A stretch of DNA of 64,000 nucleotides from Bradyrhizobium sp. 170 (GCF_023101085.1 NZ_CP064703.1:3100001-3164000), one strand, 5' to 3'; shown: positions 1 to 9,403, counted from the stretch's first letter. Program-made: numbers and translations. The notes: generated by a model from the sequence alone, not told the origin.

Positions 1-258
1 CGGGCATGGTCCGCCGGGAACGTGAGCAGCTATGCCGAGACCTGGGGCAAGCTGATGAACATTCCAACGTCAGTGCCGCTCAACTGGCTGACCCGGGCGA
101 AGATCAAGATCACACCGATCGATGACGGCGTCATTGCCGACGAGCAGAAGACCATCGATCTCTATTTCCGCTCGGGGCTCATCAAGCAGAATCTCAAGGC
201 GGCCGATATCGTCGACCGGACGTTTTCCGAGGCGATTGGCAAGGGGGCCGGCCTGTAA
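1..258 (+). CDS. ABC transporter substrate-binding protein, sulfonate/taurine type (C-terminal part)
   Basis: The reading frame is open from the first base and ends with TAA at 256-258; 85 residues are visible and the start lies outside the window. The tail has the look of NitT/TauT-family periplasmic binding proteins: a helical segment with PLNWLTRAKIKITPIDDG, then a stretch describing the last helices (TIDLYFRSGLIKQ, DIVDRTFSEAIGK). Such proteins deliver sulfonates, nitrate or similar small anions to an inner-membrane permease. No permease or ATPase follows, so the rest of the system must lie upstream or elsewhere. The ligand cannot be read from this fragment. Confidence 0.6.
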   Translation, partial: RAWSAGNVSSYAETWGKLMNIPTSVPLNWLTRAKIKITPIDDGVIADEQKTIDLYFRSGLIKQNLKAADIVDRTFSEAIGKGAGL

Positions 259-445
259 CGGCCGCTCCCGCGCAATGACGAACGCGTGAAGGCCGGAAAT
301 ACCATGCGGTTCGGGTGGCGCTTCAGACAAGGATTTTTCCCGTTTTCCGCGGTTGGGAATGACAAACTTGCTATTTTCGAAAGCGTCTTGTGGTGACCGG
401 CAGGCGGACCAAGATCAAACAGAACAAACAATGGAGTCCAGCACC

Positions 446-1291
446 ATGGGCCTGCAACAAGCAAAACTCGAATCGCTTCCCTTCGTGACGGCCGAGCTGA
501 ACTATCTTGCGCCGACCCCGGGAAAGCCCCGTACCTACGCCTTCGACCCGCCGCCGGGCGAACCCAAATCCACTGCGCTGCCCGAACCGCACAATGTCCC
601 GATCTTCGACGCGCGCCTGATCGCCGGCAACCTCTCGCTGGACCGTGAAGGTTTCGCGCTGGTCCGCCATCCCACGATCGTCAAGAATTTTTACGACGAT
701 AAGGAAGTGAAAGGCGTCTATTATCCCGCCGTGGAAGCCTTCCTGAAGGCGACGCTGAAGGCCGACCGCGTCGTCATCTTCGATCACACCGTGCGCAGGC
801 GCGTCGATGGCGCCGCGGATGTCAGGGGCGCCGGGCCGCGCCAGCCGGCCACGCGGGTCCATGTCGACCAGACGGATAAATCAGGCGCCAACCGCGTTCG
901 CGAACATCTGCCCGCCGAGGCCGAGGAGCTTCTGAAGGGACGCGTGCAGGTCATCAATGTCTGGCGGCCGATCCGCGGGCCGCTGCGCGATACGCCGCTT
1001 GCGATGTGCGACGGCCAGACGATCGAGCCGGGCGATCTCGTCGCCTCCGACCTGATCTATCCGAACCGCAGCGGCGAGACCTATTCCGTAAAATACAATC
1101 CGAACCATCGCTGGTACTACATCCCGGAAATGCGGACCGACGAGGCGCTGCTGCTGAAGTGCTACGATTCCGCAACCGACGGCCGCACGCGGTTCGGACC
1201 GCATACCGCCTTCACCGATCCGACCACACCGGCCGACGCAGTCCCGCGTGAAAGCATTGAGCTGCGGACACTGGTGTTCCACCGGAACTGA
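446..1291 (+). CDS. CmcJ/NvfI-family oxidoreductase
   Basis: 281 residues. The ATG at 446 is preferred over in-frame starts at 353 and 431 because GGAG at 433-436 lies 9 bases before it. The protein resembles the CmcJ/NvfI (AsaB, gibberellin GA4 desaturase-like) family, Fe/2-oxoglutarate-type proteins best known from fungal and cephamycin biosynthesis. Visible family features are a central segment with TRVHVDQTDKSG, a VINVWRPIRGPLRDTPLAMCD block, the YNPNHRWYYIPEM block and the closing ESIELRTLVFH. HVD and the later H residues are candidate metal ligands. It stands alone after a sulfonate-type binding protein gene, so the substrate is unknown. The family call is fairly firm, the chemistry is not. 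Confidence 0.7.
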   Translation: MGLQQAKLESLPFVTAELNYLAPTPGKPRTYAFDPPPGEPKSTALPEPHNVPIFDARLIAGNLSLDREGFALVRHPTIVKNFYDDKEVKGVYYPAVEAFLKATLKADRVVIFDHTVRRRVDGAADVRGAGPRQPATRVHVDQTDKSGANRVREHLPAEAEELLKGRVQVINVWRPIRGPLRDTPLAMCDGQTIEPGDLVASDLIYPNRSGETYSVKYNPNHRWYYIPEMRTDEALLLKCYDSATDGRTRFGPHTAFTDPTTPADAVPRESIELRTLVFHRN

Positions 1292-1370
1292 TCGTCGCGA
1301 TCAGCCGGATTCGCGTTCCCACCCTATTGGTGATAACTCGCCCTGAAGCAGTTTCGGGGCGAGACAGTTC

Positions 1371-2603
1371 ATGGACGGCAAGGCCGATGACGCGGGGATT
1401 AACATCCGCGCACTGATTTTTGCGCTTCTGGCGCTGGCCTGCGGCCACATGCTGTCGACGCTGCTGCGGACCATTCCGGCCATCAGCCTCGACGTGATGG
1501 CGGCTGACTTCCGCACCGCCCCGCAGACGCTGGCGAGCCTCACCTCGATCTATCATTTCGCCTTCGCCGCCTCGCAAATTCCGGTCGGCGCCGCGATGGA
1601 TCGTTTTGGCGTCCGGCCGGTTTCTCCGAGCCTCTTGATGGGAACCATCGTCGGCGCGCTGGCGTCGGGGCTCGCCACCGGGCCGGAGAGTTTTGTGTTC
1701 GGGCAATTCCTGCTCGGCGTCGCCACCTCGGGCATGCTGATGTGTCCGATGACACTGGCTGCCAAGCAGATGTCGGCGGCGCGGTTCGGCCTGTGGTCGG
1801 GGATCATCCTGTCGATCGGCAATATCGGCATGCTGCTGTCGGCGAGCCCGCTGGCCTTTGTCGTCGAACTCTGGGGGTGGCGCGCGGGATTCTGGATCTC
1901 GGCGGGCTTCGGCGCCGTGGTGGCGATGGCCGTGTTTGCACTGGTTCCGAAACAGCCGGCGGCGCACGCGGATAATTCCTCGCCGCTGTCGCAAATGGCT
2001 GAGGTCCTTCGAATCGGCCTGTCGTATCAGCTTCGCGGCTTGATCGCGCTGGCGCTGGTGTCGCTGGCGGCCACGCTGGTGTTGCGCGGATTGTGGGGAG
2101 GTCCGTGGCTGATGGAGATCAAGGCGCTTGGCCGCATCGAGGCAGGCAATGCGCTTGGCCTGTTTACGCTCGCGTTGATCGCCGGACCGGTGCTGATGGG
2201 AATTCTCGATCGCAGCATCGGCCACCGCCGCGAGCTGCTCGCCGCTACCCATTCCCTCGTGGCCTTGTTGCTCGTCCTGATGGCCGCCGGCGCGCCGCAT
2301 TATCCGCTGTCGGAACTGTTCGGGGTGACCGCGTTGCCGCCGCTATTTGACGGCGTGCTCCTGGTGCTGATCGGCCTTGCCATCTCGGCGCAGCCGCTGC
2401 TCTTCGGCATGACACAACAACTGGCCGGCGCGCAGAATGCCGGCAAGGCGCTGTCGGCCATCAACCTTGCGTTCTTCCTCGGGACCGCGCTGATGCAATC
2501 AGCGACAGGCGTAGTGGCAACGATCTTTGGCCTGCCCGCAGTGCTGCTATTCATGGCCGCGACCTTGATCATCGGGACGATTGTGTTTTTGATATACACG
2601 TAG
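1371..2603 (+). CDS. MFS transporter
   Basis: 410 residues and about 12 hydrophobic segments, the normal size for a major facilitator superfamily permease of the inner membrane. A conserved loop 2-3 pattern is present near residue 75 (GAAMDRFGVRPV, matching the G-x3-D-R-x-G-R/V motif). The pattern of paired six-helix halves with a polar centre around residue 200 is visible. It precedes an aminotransferase and hydantoinase genes on the same strand, so it may move a related amino acid or cyclic amide, but a hairpin repeat separates them and the substrate cannot be read. Confidence 0.8.
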   Translation: MDGKADDAGINIRALIFALLALACGHMLSTLLRTIPAISLDVMAADFRTAPQTLASLTSIYHFAFAASQIPVGAAMDRFGVRPVSPSLLMGTIVGALASGLATGPESFVFGQFLLGVATSGMLMCPMTLAAKQMSAARFGLWSGIILSIGNIGMLLSASPLAFVVELWGWRAGFWISAGFGAVVAMAVFALVPKQPAAHADNSSPLSQMAEVLRIGLSYQLRGLIALALVSLAATLVLRGLWGGPWLMEIKALGRIEAGNALGLFTLALIAGPVLMGILDRSIGHRRELLAATHSLVALLLVLMAAGAPHYPLSELFGVTALPPLFDGVLLVLIGLAISAQPLLFGMTQQLAGAQNAGKALSAINLAFFLGTALMQSATGVVATIFGLPAVLLFMAATLIIGTIVFLIYT

Positions 2604-2618
2604 GATAGGTCGAGCGCA

Positions 2619-2659
2619 GCGATACCCATCATGCCAGTTTGAGAGATGATGGGTATCGC
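2619..2659. repeat. Inverted repeat with GATACCCATCAT core
   Basis: Perfect 14-base arms at 2619-2632 and 2646-2659 (GCGATACCCATCAT and its complement) enclose a 13-base loop. The pairing continues imperfectly outward to about 2602 and 2680. It lies between the MFS gene and the aminotransferase gene. A diverged relative lies at about 4062-4137 on the other side of the aminotransferase gene. It could act as a transcription attenuator, but there is no T run; it is probably a dispersed genomic repeat. Confidence 0.75.
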
Positions 2660-2700
2660 TTACGCTCCAGCCATCCTACGATGAGGTTCAAGGAGCGCGC

Positions 2701-4017
2701 ATGTACCCGGATCCGAACTCGTCCTCGCAAAAAATGTACGACCGCGCGCTGGCGAGCCTGCCGGGTGGCAACACCCGCACCACCGTGTTCATGAAGCCGT
2801 ATCCGATCTACGCCGCGCGCGGCGAGGGCTGCCGGGTCTGGGATCTCGACGGCAACGTCTATATCGACTGCATCAACAATTTTACGTCGCAGATCCACGG
2901 CCACGCCCATCCCGCATTGATCAAGGCAGCGACGGCACAGCTCGCGCTGGGCTCAGCGTTCGGTCTTCCGACCGCGTCCGAGGTAGATCTCGCTGAACTT
3001 CTGGTGTCGCGTTTGCCGTCGGTCGAACAGGTCAGGTTTGCCAATTCCGGCACCGAGGCCGTGATGATGGCGCTGAAGGCGGCGCGGGCGCATACCGGTC
3101 GCCCCAAGATCGCCAAATGCGAGGGCGCCTATCACGGCTCCTATGACTACGCCGAGGTGAGCCTCGATCCGACACCGGAAGCCTGGGGCCGCAACGCCCC
3201 GGTCTCGGTCGCCTACGCCAAGGGCACGCCGGAGAATGTGCTGGCCGACGTCATCACCATTCCCTTCAACGATACCGAAGCGGCCGTCAGCCTGATCCTC
3301 GAGCATGGGCGGGAGCTCGCCTGTGTGCTGGTCGATCCCATGCCCAACCGTGCCGGTCTCGCGCCGGCGGACCGGGCCTATCTGAAGGCATTGCGAAAGG
3401 TCACGCGCGAGATCGGCGCGCTGTTGATTTTCGATGAGGTCATCACCTTCCGTCTCGGCTATCGCGGCGCGCAGCGCATCTGGAATATCGATCCTGATCT
3501 GACCACGCTCGGAAAAATCATCGGCGGCGGCTTTCCGGTCGGCGCGATCGGCGGCCACCGGGATGTCATGGCCGTGTTCGATCCGCGCCCGGGCAAGCCG
3601 GCGCTGCCGCATGGCGGCACGTTCTCCGCCAATCCGGTGACGATGCGCGCGGGGATCGCTGCAATGGAGCTGCTAGACGCTGCGGCCTTTGCGCGGCTTG
3701 ATGCGATGGGCGAGACGGTTCGCTCCGGCATCGACGCTGCGTTCAAGCGCCACGGCGTGCCCGGCGGTACGGTGGGCTTAGGCTCGCTACTGAAGATTCA
3801 CTTTGTCGACCGACCGGTCCGCGATTATCGTTCGGCCTATTTGAGCGAGGAGGAGGCGCGGCGTCAGGCGGTTTTCAATCGCGCATTTCTCAATTGCGGC
3901 GTGCTGGCGGCGGGCAACGGGTTGATGGCATTGTCGACCCCGATGACGGATGCCGACATACATGCGATCATCGACGCGGCATCGGGCGCGCTTGAAGAAG
4001 TCGCAGGCACGCTGTGA
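2701..4017 (+). CDS. Class III PLP-dependent aminotransferase (glutamate-1-semialdehyde aminomutase-like)
   Basis: 438 residues. ATG at 2701 follows AAGGAG at 2690-2695. Family features: an N-terminal LPGGNTRTTVFMKPYPIY block, FANSGTEAVMMALKAARAHTG around residue 118 (PLP phosphate binding), the LLIFDEVITFRLGY aspartate motif near residue 240, and TTLGKIIGGGFPVGAIGG near residue 268 with the PLP-binding lysine in LGKIIGGG. It belongs to the HemL-like branch (aspartate aminotransferase family protein), but a catabolic transaminase is more likely than haem synthesis given the hydantoinase genes downstream. The amino donor is not predictable. Confidence 0.85.
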   Translation: MYPDPNSSSQKMYDRALASLPGGNTRTTVFMKPYPIYAARGEGCRVWDLDGNVYIDCINNFTSQIHGHAHPALIKAATAQLALGSAFGLPTASEVDLAELLVSRLPSVEQVRFANSGTEAVMMALKAARAHTGRPKIAKCEGAYHGSYDYAEVSLDPTPEAWGRNAPVSVAYAKGTPENVLADVITIPFNDTEAAVSLILEHGRELACVLVDPMPNRAGLAPADRAYLKALRKVTREIGALLIFDEVITFRLGYRGAQRIWNIDPDLTTLGKIIGGGFPVGAIGGHRDVMAVFDPRPGKPALPHGGTFSANPVTMRAGIAAMELLDAAAFARLDAMGETVRSGIDAAFKRHGVPGGTVGLGSLLKIHFVDRPVRDYRSAYLSEEEARRQAVFNRAFLNCGVLAAGNGLMALSTPMTDADIHAIIDAASGALEEVAGTL

Positions 4018-4061
4018 CCAACGATATTGTGCAGGATTGAGCGACTTGTCCGCCGTGGCTC

Positions 4062-4137
4062 GAAGAGCGAAGGCGGATACCCATCATCGCCAGCGCATGA
4101 TAGTGATGGGTTTCGCAAGGGCTCTGCCCATCCTACG
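4062..4137. repeat. Diverged copy of the GATACCCATCAT repeat
   Basis: The stretch contains GGATACCCATCAT followed 13 bases later by TAGTGATGGGTTTCGC, an imperfect inverted repeat, and ends with CCCATCCTACG as does the copy at 2600-2680. It fills most of the gap between the aminotransferase and hydantoinase B genes. Confidence 0.6.
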
Positions 4138-4159
4138 AAACGAATAACAACGGCACCGA

Positions 4160-5827
4160 ATGTCCGCCAAGATCGATCCCATCACGCGCTCCGTCGTCCA
4201 GCACCGCCTCAGTTCGATCGTGAAAGAGATGGGCGAAGCCATGCTTCGCACCTCCTATTCGCAGATCCTCAATTCCAGCCGCGATTTTTCGCTGGCGATC
4301 TGCGACACCGGCGGAAGGCTGATCGCGCAGGCCGATCATCTGCCGGTTCATGTCGGCGCGCTGCCATGGGCGACGCTCGCGGTCGAGGAACGGTTCAAGG
4401 ATGTCAAGTCGGGCGACGTCATCCTGCTCAACGATCCCTATCACGGCGGCAGCCATCTGCCTGATCTCACCGCCTTCGTCCCGGTCTTCGCCGGCGGCAA
4501 GCGTCTGCTCTGGACCATCGTGCGCGCGCATCAGAGCGATATCGGCGGCGCCACCCATGGCGCCTATAATCCCGCCGCCACCGAGATCTATCAGGAAGGC
4601 CTGCGCGTCCCGCCGATCAAGCTCTATGAAGCCGGCAAGCTGCGCGACGACCTGCTCGATCTCCTGGCGCTGAACATTCGCAACCCCCGCGAATTCCGCG
4701 GCGACCTCGCCGCAATGCTCGGCGCGGCCCATCTCGGCGAGCGGCGGCTGTCGCGGCTGTTTGCCGAGTTCGGCTCGCCTGTCGTCGAAGCGGCGGTCGA
4801 AGCGATCCTCGACGCGACGGAGCAGCAGACGAGGGCTGTCGTTTCGACCTGGAAGGACGGCGTCTTCCACGGCGAGGCGTTTCTCGACGATGACGGCCAT
4901 GGCCGCACCGACATCCGCATCGCCGCCAAGGTGACCAAGAAGGGCAGCGACGTCGAGATCGACCTGTCCGACTCCGACCCGCAATCCACCAGCTTTGTGA
5001 ACTCCTCGCACGCCAATATGCAGGCGGCGGTGGCGATGGCGTTTGCCTATCTGATCGACGCCGAGATCCCAAAAAACACGGGCGCGCTGCGACCGCTGAA
5101 GGTCGTTGCAAAACAGGGCACGGTGGTGTGGGCTGATCCGGGCCGGCCGGTAACGCTGTGCACCAGCCATCCCTCGAATGAAATCGTGGAAGCCATCGTG
5201 AAGGCGCTGTCGGCGTCGTGCCCGGAGCGCGCGATGGCGGGCTGGAGCCGGAGGTTCCGGATCGCGATCCAGGGCGAGGACCCGCGCACCGGAAAAAACT
5301 TCATCTGGCACCTGTTCCAGGCGCGTCCCGGCGGCGGCGCATCGTCAGGCGGCGACGGCTGGTCGTCGATCGGCGAATGGCACTCCGTCGGCGGGCTGAA
5401 GTTCGGCAGTCTCGAAGTCGCCGAAGTGCGCTTTCCCCTGCATTTCCGCACGCATGAATTCCGCCCCGGCTCGGGCGGCGACGGCCAGCATCGCGGCGGC
5501 CTCGGGGTCTCTCTCGATCTGGTGCTGGAAACCCAGAAGATCGCAAAAGGAAACACCGCAGGCGATGGCGCGCGGCATGGCCCCTGCGGCATGCTCGGCG
5601 GCGAGGACGGCAAGCCGCATCACTATCGCTTGTTGTCCGAAGGCCGCGAGCCGCGCGTGTTGCGCACGAAGGAAGTCGGCATCGAGCTGCGCCCTGGCGA
5701 TTGTCTCGAGATACGCTCCTCCGGTGGTGGCGGCTGGGGACCGCCTGCAAAACGATCGGCCGAGGCGCGCCGGCGCGACCGCGAGCAGGGCCTGACGGAC
5801 GCCGCAGCGGAGCAGGCGTCCTCATGA
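4160..5827 (+). CDS. hyuB: Hydantoinase B / oxoprolinase beta family protein
   Basis: 555 residues, the usual length of HyuB-type subunits. The start MSAKIDPITRSVVQHRLSSI is the family's typical N-terminus. Conserved blocks include MLRTSYSQILNSSRDFSLAI near residue 30, LNDPYHGGSHLPD near residue 90 and a glycine-rich C-terminal region (GGASSGGDGWSS, RPGSGGDGQHRGGLG). HyuB pairs with HyuA to make an ATP-dependent hydrolase of cyclic amides such as N-methylhydantoin or 5-oxoproline. Its stop overlaps the start of hyuA (ATGA at 5824-5827), so the two are translationally coupled. The ring substrate is not known. Confidence 0.92.
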   Translation: MSAKIDPITRSVVQHRLSSIVKEMGEAMLRTSYSQILNSSRDFSLAICDTGGRLIAQADHLPVHVGALPWATLAVEERFKDVKSGDVILLNDPYHGGSHLPDLTAFVPVFAGGKRLLWTIVRAHQSDIGGATHGAYNPAATEIYQEGLRVPPIKLYEAGKLRDDLLDLLALNIRNPREFRGDLAAMLGAAHLGERRLSRLFAEFGSPVVEAAVEAILDATEQQTRAVVSTWKDGVFHGEAFLDDDGHGRTDIRIAAKVTKKGSDVEIDLSDSDPQSTSFVNSSHANMQAAVAMAFAYLIDAEIPKNTGALRPLKVVAKQGTVVWADPGRPVTLCTSHPSNEIVEAIVKALSASCPERAMAGWSRRFRIAIQGEDPRTGKNFIWHLFQARPGGGASSGGDGWSSIGEWHSVGGLKFGSLEVAEVRFPLHFRTHEFRPGSGGDGQHRGGLGVSLDLVLETQKIAKGNTAGDGARHGPCGMLGGEDGKPHHYRLLSEGREPRVLRTKEVGIELRPGDCLEIRSSGGGGWGPPAKRSAEARRRDREQGLTDAAAEQASS

Positions 5828-7869
5828 TGTTCAGGATAGGCGTTGACGTCGGCGGAACCTACACCGATCTCGTGGCCACCGATGAGAGCGGGCGAACGGT
5901 ATTCGCGAAATCGCCATCGACCCCGGCGGATCAGTCGCTCGGCGTGATGGCAGGGCTCGATGAACTGGCGCGGCGCTTGAACGTCACGCGCGCGGAAATG
6001 CTCACGGCGACTGACCGGCTGGTTCATGGCACCACGGTCGCGACCAACGCGCTGCTGGAGCGCAAGGGCGCAAAAGTCGCGCTGCTCACCACGGAAGGCC
6101 ATCGTGACGTCATCGAGATGCGCGAGGGTCTCAAGCCCGATCGCTATGACCTGCGCTCGCCGCCGCCGGAGCCCTTGGCGCCGCGCGAACGGCGTTTTGG
6201 TGTCAATGAGCGGCTGAAGGCCAGCGGCGACGTGCTGATTCCGCTGGATGCGAAATCGCTCGACGACGCGATTGCCGCCATCAAGCAGTCAGGCGCGACC
6301 TCGGTCGCCGTGTGTTTTCTGCATTCCTATCTCAATCCCGTGCATGAACTCGCCGCCGTTGAGCGGCTGACGCAGGCGCTGCCCGGCATCAGCATCTCGC
6401 GCTCCAGCGATGTGCTGCCGCAGATCAAGGAATATGAGCGTGTCTCGACCACGATCGTGAATGCCTATGTCGAGCCGATCGTGCGCCGCTATCTGAAAAA
6501 TCTCGAAATGCGGCTCGCCGAGGCCGGGTTCAAGGGCAGCCTCTTTGTGGTGCTGTCGCATGGCGGCATGGCGCCCGTCGAGGAAGCCTCGCGGCTCGCC
6601 GCAGGCACCGTATTGTCCGGACCCGCCGGCGGCATGTCCGGCGGAAGGCGCTGTTCTGAGCTCGTCGGTATTCCCGATCTGGTGCCATTCGACATGGGCG
6701 GCACCTCTACCGACATCTCGCTGATCTCAGGCGGGCAGGCGTCCTTGTCCGCCGACGGGATGCTGGCCGGCCAGCGCATCGCGCTGCGCAGCCTCGATAT
6801 CGCGAGCATCGCGGCGGGCGGCGGTTCGATCGCCAGCGTCGATGCCAGCCGCACGTTGCGGGTGGGGCCGGAAAGCGCGGGCTCGCTGCCGGGCCCGGCC
6901 TGCTACGGCAATGGCGGGCTGGCCGCGACCGTCACGGACGCCAATGTTGTGCTCGGCTATCTCGATGCGGCCGCCTTCATGGGCGGAAAACGCCCGCTCG
7001 ATCGCGCAGCGTCGGAAGCCGCCGTCGACCGCATCGCGAAGTCCATGGAGCTGTCACGCGTGGAAGCCGCCGCCGGCATCTATCGCATGATCAATCTGAA
7101 CATGGCCGACGGCATCCGCCTGATGACGCTGCGCCGTGGCGTCGATCCCCGAAAGTTCGCGCTGCTGAGTTTTGGCGGCGCCGCAGGCCTGCACGCGGCG
7201 GAAGTCGCGCGGGAACTCGAAATCAAGCGCATCGTCGTGCCGACGGTGGCCTCGGTGCTGTCGGCCTGGGGCATGCTGACCAGCGATCTCCGCTACGAAG
7301 TCAGCCGCACGCATTATGGCGCTAGCGCCCGCATCACCGCCGATGAAGTGCGCGAGCTCTTTGCCGGACTGGAGCAGCAGGCCGCCGGCCGGCTGCGCTC
7401 ATGGTTCAACGGAAAGATTGCAATCGAACGCTCCGCCGAGATGCGCTACGGCGAGCAGATCTTTGAAATCGACGTCTCGCTCGACGGCCTCGACTGGAAC
7501 GCCGCCAACCTGGTGGATCAGATCGAAGACCGTTTTCACGTCAGGCACGAGGAATTATACACCTACGCCTCGCGCGGCCAGGAAGTGGTCTTCGTCAACG
7601 CGCGCGTGGCAGCCGTCGGCGAAGTCGCGCGGCAGGACGAGGGCGCGCGGGAGGCCGCGGCGTCGAGCGTTTGTTTGCCACGCAGCCGGCGGCAGGCCTT
7701 CTTCGGCGACTGGAGCGAAGTTTCGGTCTATTCGCTCGACGAACTGCGGCCCGGCCATGCCCTGACTGGTCCCGCGATCATCGAGGCCGAGACCACGACG
7801 GTACTGATCGACACCGGCGATCGGGTCACGGTCAACGCGCTGGGCTGGCTGGATATCGCGCTGCGCTGA
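5824..7869 (+). CDS. hyuA: Hydantoinase A / oxoprolinase alpha family protein
   Basis: 681 residues. The start at 5824 is chosen because it overlaps the hyuB stop and gives the canonical N-terminus FRIGVDVGGTYTDLVATD, an actin-like ATPase phosphate-1 loop. Other ASKHA-fold features: HGTTVATNALLERKGAKVAL near residue 63, GGMSGGRRC near 270, VPFDMGGTSTDISLI near 285 (phosphate-2) and LSFGGAAGLHA near 447 (adenosine motif). It uses ATP to activate the ring carbonyl that HyuB hydrolyses. A transcription unit with the upstream aminotransferase suggests breakdown of a cyclic amide or its amino acid product. Confidence 0.92.
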   Translation: MMFRIGVDVGGTYTDLVATDESGRTVFAKSPSTPADQSLGVMAGLDELARRLNVTRAEMLTATDRLVHGTTVATNALLERKGAKVALLTTEGHRDVIEMREGLKPDRYDLRSPPPEPLAPRERRFGVNERLKASGDVLIPLDAKSLDDAIAAIKQSGATSVAVCFLHSYLNPVHELAAVERLTQALPGISISRSSDVLPQIKEYERVSTTIVNAYVEPIVRRYLKNLEMRLAEAGFKGSLFVVLSHGGMAPVEEASRLAAGTVLSGPAGGMSGGRRCSELVGIPDLVPFDMGGTSTDISLISGGQASLSADGMLAGQRIALRSLDIASIAAGGGSIASVDASRTLRVGPESAGSLPGPACYGNGGLAATVTDANVVLGYLDAAAFMGGKRPLDRAASEAAVDRIAKSMELSRVEAAAGIYRMINLNMADGIRLMTLRRGVDPRKFALLSFGGAAGLHAAEVARELEIKRIVVPTVASVLSAWGMLTSDLRYEVSRTHYGASARITADEVRELFAGLEQQAAGRLRSWFNGKIAIERSAEMRYGEQIFEIDVSLDGLDWNAANLVDQIEDRFHVRHEELYTYASRGQEVVFVNARVAAVGEVARQDEGAREAAASSVCLPRSRRQAFFGDWSEVSVYSLDELRPGHALTGPAIIEAETTTVLIDTGDRVTVNALGWLDIALR

Positions 7870-7882
7870 TGCGATGAAGCTC

Positions 7883-7971
7883 GTAGGGTGGGCAAAGCGA
7901 AGCGTGCCCACCATTTTCCGTCAACGCTGACCGATGGTGGGCACGGCGCTAAGCGCCTTTGCCCACCCTAC
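7883..7971. repeat. GTAGGGTGGGCAAAG palindromic repeat, copy 1
   Basis: A stem-like unit begins GTAGGGTGGGCAAAGCG and ends CTTTGCCCACCCTAC, with inner arms CGTGCCCACCAT and ATGGTGGGCACG. Further copies lie at 9318-9403 and 21536-21615. It is a dispersed intergenic repeat typical of Bradyrhizobium-like genomes, found here between hyuA and a binding protein gene. Confidence 0.85.
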
Positions 7972-8073
7972 GCGGCCAACATTTGATTTCAATAACCCGA
8001 TTTTGCACGCTATCATCGCGGCCGCTGGGTGGCGTCACAAGCTCCCGCGAGCTTGGCGTTCGAGGCCGCGCTG

Positions 8074-9306
8074 ATGAAAACAAGAATAAAATGGCTGCTA
8101 CCAGCCTTCTTCGTCGTATTGTTGTTGGCCTCGATTTCGGCCGCCCTGCAGCCAGGCCAAGCTGCCGGCGTGACCGACACTGAAATCCGCATCGGCAACA
8201 TCATGCCCTATACCGGGCCGCTGGCCGCGTTCGCTTCGATCGGCAGGGCGGAGGCCGCCTATTTCGACATGATCAACGAGCGCGGCGGGATCAATGGGCG
8301 CAAGATCAGGTTCATCTCCCGCGACGACAGCTCAAATCCGAGAACGGCGGTCGAGCACACAAGTGAACTGGTCGAGCAGGAGCGCGTGCACCTGATGTTC
8401 GGATCGTTCGGCACGCCGAGCAATCTGGCGACGCGAACCTATCTCAACGAGCGGAGTATCCCGCAGCTCTTTGTCGCTTCCGGCGACGAGGAGTGGGCGC
8501 ACCCGAAGCGATTTCCGTGGACGATGGGCTGGCAGCCGACCTTCCGCGCCGAGGGTCGGATTTATGCCAACTACATCCAGGCCGCCTATCCGAGCAAGAA
8601 GATCGCCGTGCTGTGGCAGAACGATCAGTTCGGCCGCGATCTGTTCCGGGGATTGCAGGAGGGGCTCGGCCTCACCGCCAACATGATCGTGGCCGACATC
8701 GCCATCGATGCAGACATGTCCATCGATGCCCAGGTTGACATCCTCAAGAACTCCGGTGCTGAAGTGCTCGTGCTCAATTGCGCGCCGCCGATCTCGGCGC
8801 GTGCCATCCGCAGGGCGGCCGAGCTGGATTGGCATCCCGTCCTGCTGCTGGTCAATGCGGCGGCTTCGATCGCCAACGCGCTGAGGCCGGCGGGGCTTCA
8901 GAACGCCGTCGGCGTGATCTCTACCTCGTTCCTGAAGGACGCCAGCGACGCCGCCTGGAAGGAAGACCCCGCCATCAAGGGGTGGCTCGCGTTCATGGAC
9001 AAGTATTATCCCGACGGCGACAAGGACGATAGCTACGCCATCTTCGGCTACGCGGCCGCCGAAACCCTGGTCCAGGTATTGACCCAGTGCGGCGACGACC
9101 TGTCGCGCGAGAACATCATGCGGCAGGCGGCGTCGCTGAGGAATTACCAGAGTCCGGTCGCGCTGCCGGGAATTGCGATCAACACCGGGCCGGCCGATTT
9201 CCACCCGATCGAACAGATGCGGCTGGTGCAATTCGACGGCAATTCCTGGCAGCCGATCGGCGACGTGATCGAGAGCGCGTTCGCGAGCCGGCCGAATGAT
9301 AATTGA
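8074..9306 (+). CDS. LIV-type ABC transporter substrate-binding protein (orphan)
   Basis: 410 residues. The ATG at 8074 gives a clean signal peptide (MKTRIKWLLPAFFVVLLL, cleavage near AAG), whereas the upstream in-frame start at 8029 would bury it. The mature part begins VTDTEIRIGNIMPYTGPLAAF, typical of the periplasmic-binding type-1 (Leu/Ile/Val, Peripla_BP_6) family, and includes GGINGRKI and a DDSSNPRTAVEHTSELVEQ block. No permease or ATPase neighbours it; it lies between two copies of an intergenic repeat. It probably serves a LIV permease encoded elsewhere, or has a sensory role. Confidence 0.85.
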   Translation: MKTRIKWLLPAFFVVLLLASISAALQPGQAAGVTDTEIRIGNIMPYTGPLAAFASIGRAEAAYFDMINERGGINGRKIRFISRDDSSNPRTAVEHTSELVEQERVHLMFGSFGTPSNLATRTYLNERSIPQLFVASGDEEWAHPKRFPWTMGWQPTFRAEGRIYANYIQAAYPSKKIAVLWQNDQFGRDLFRGLQEGLGLTANMIVADIAIDADMSIDAQVDILKNSGAEVLVLNCAPPISARAIRRAAELDWHPVLLLVNAAASIANALRPAGLQNAVGVISTSFLKDASDAAWKEDPAIKGWLAFMDKYYPDGDKDDSYAIFGYAAAETLVQVLTQCGDDLSRENIMRQAASLRNYQSPVALPGIAINTGPADFHPIEQMRLVQFDGNSWQPIGDVIESAFASRPNDN

Positions 9307-9317
9307 GAGTGTAGGGT

Positions 9318-9403
9318 GTAGGGTGGGCAAAGCGCAGCGTGCCCACCATCGATCCACACGCATTGTCAGGAATGGTGGGCACGCTTCGCTTTGCCCACCC
9401 TAC
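9318..9403. repeat. GTAGGGTGGGCAAAG palindromic repeat, copy 2
   Basis: Same unit as at 7883-7971: it starts GTAGGGTGGGCAAAGCGCAGCG and ends CTTTGCCCACCCTAC, with CGTGCCCACCAT and ATGGTGGGCACG arms inside. It lies in the convergent gap between the orphan binding protein gene and the enolase-superfamily gene. Confidence 0.85.
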
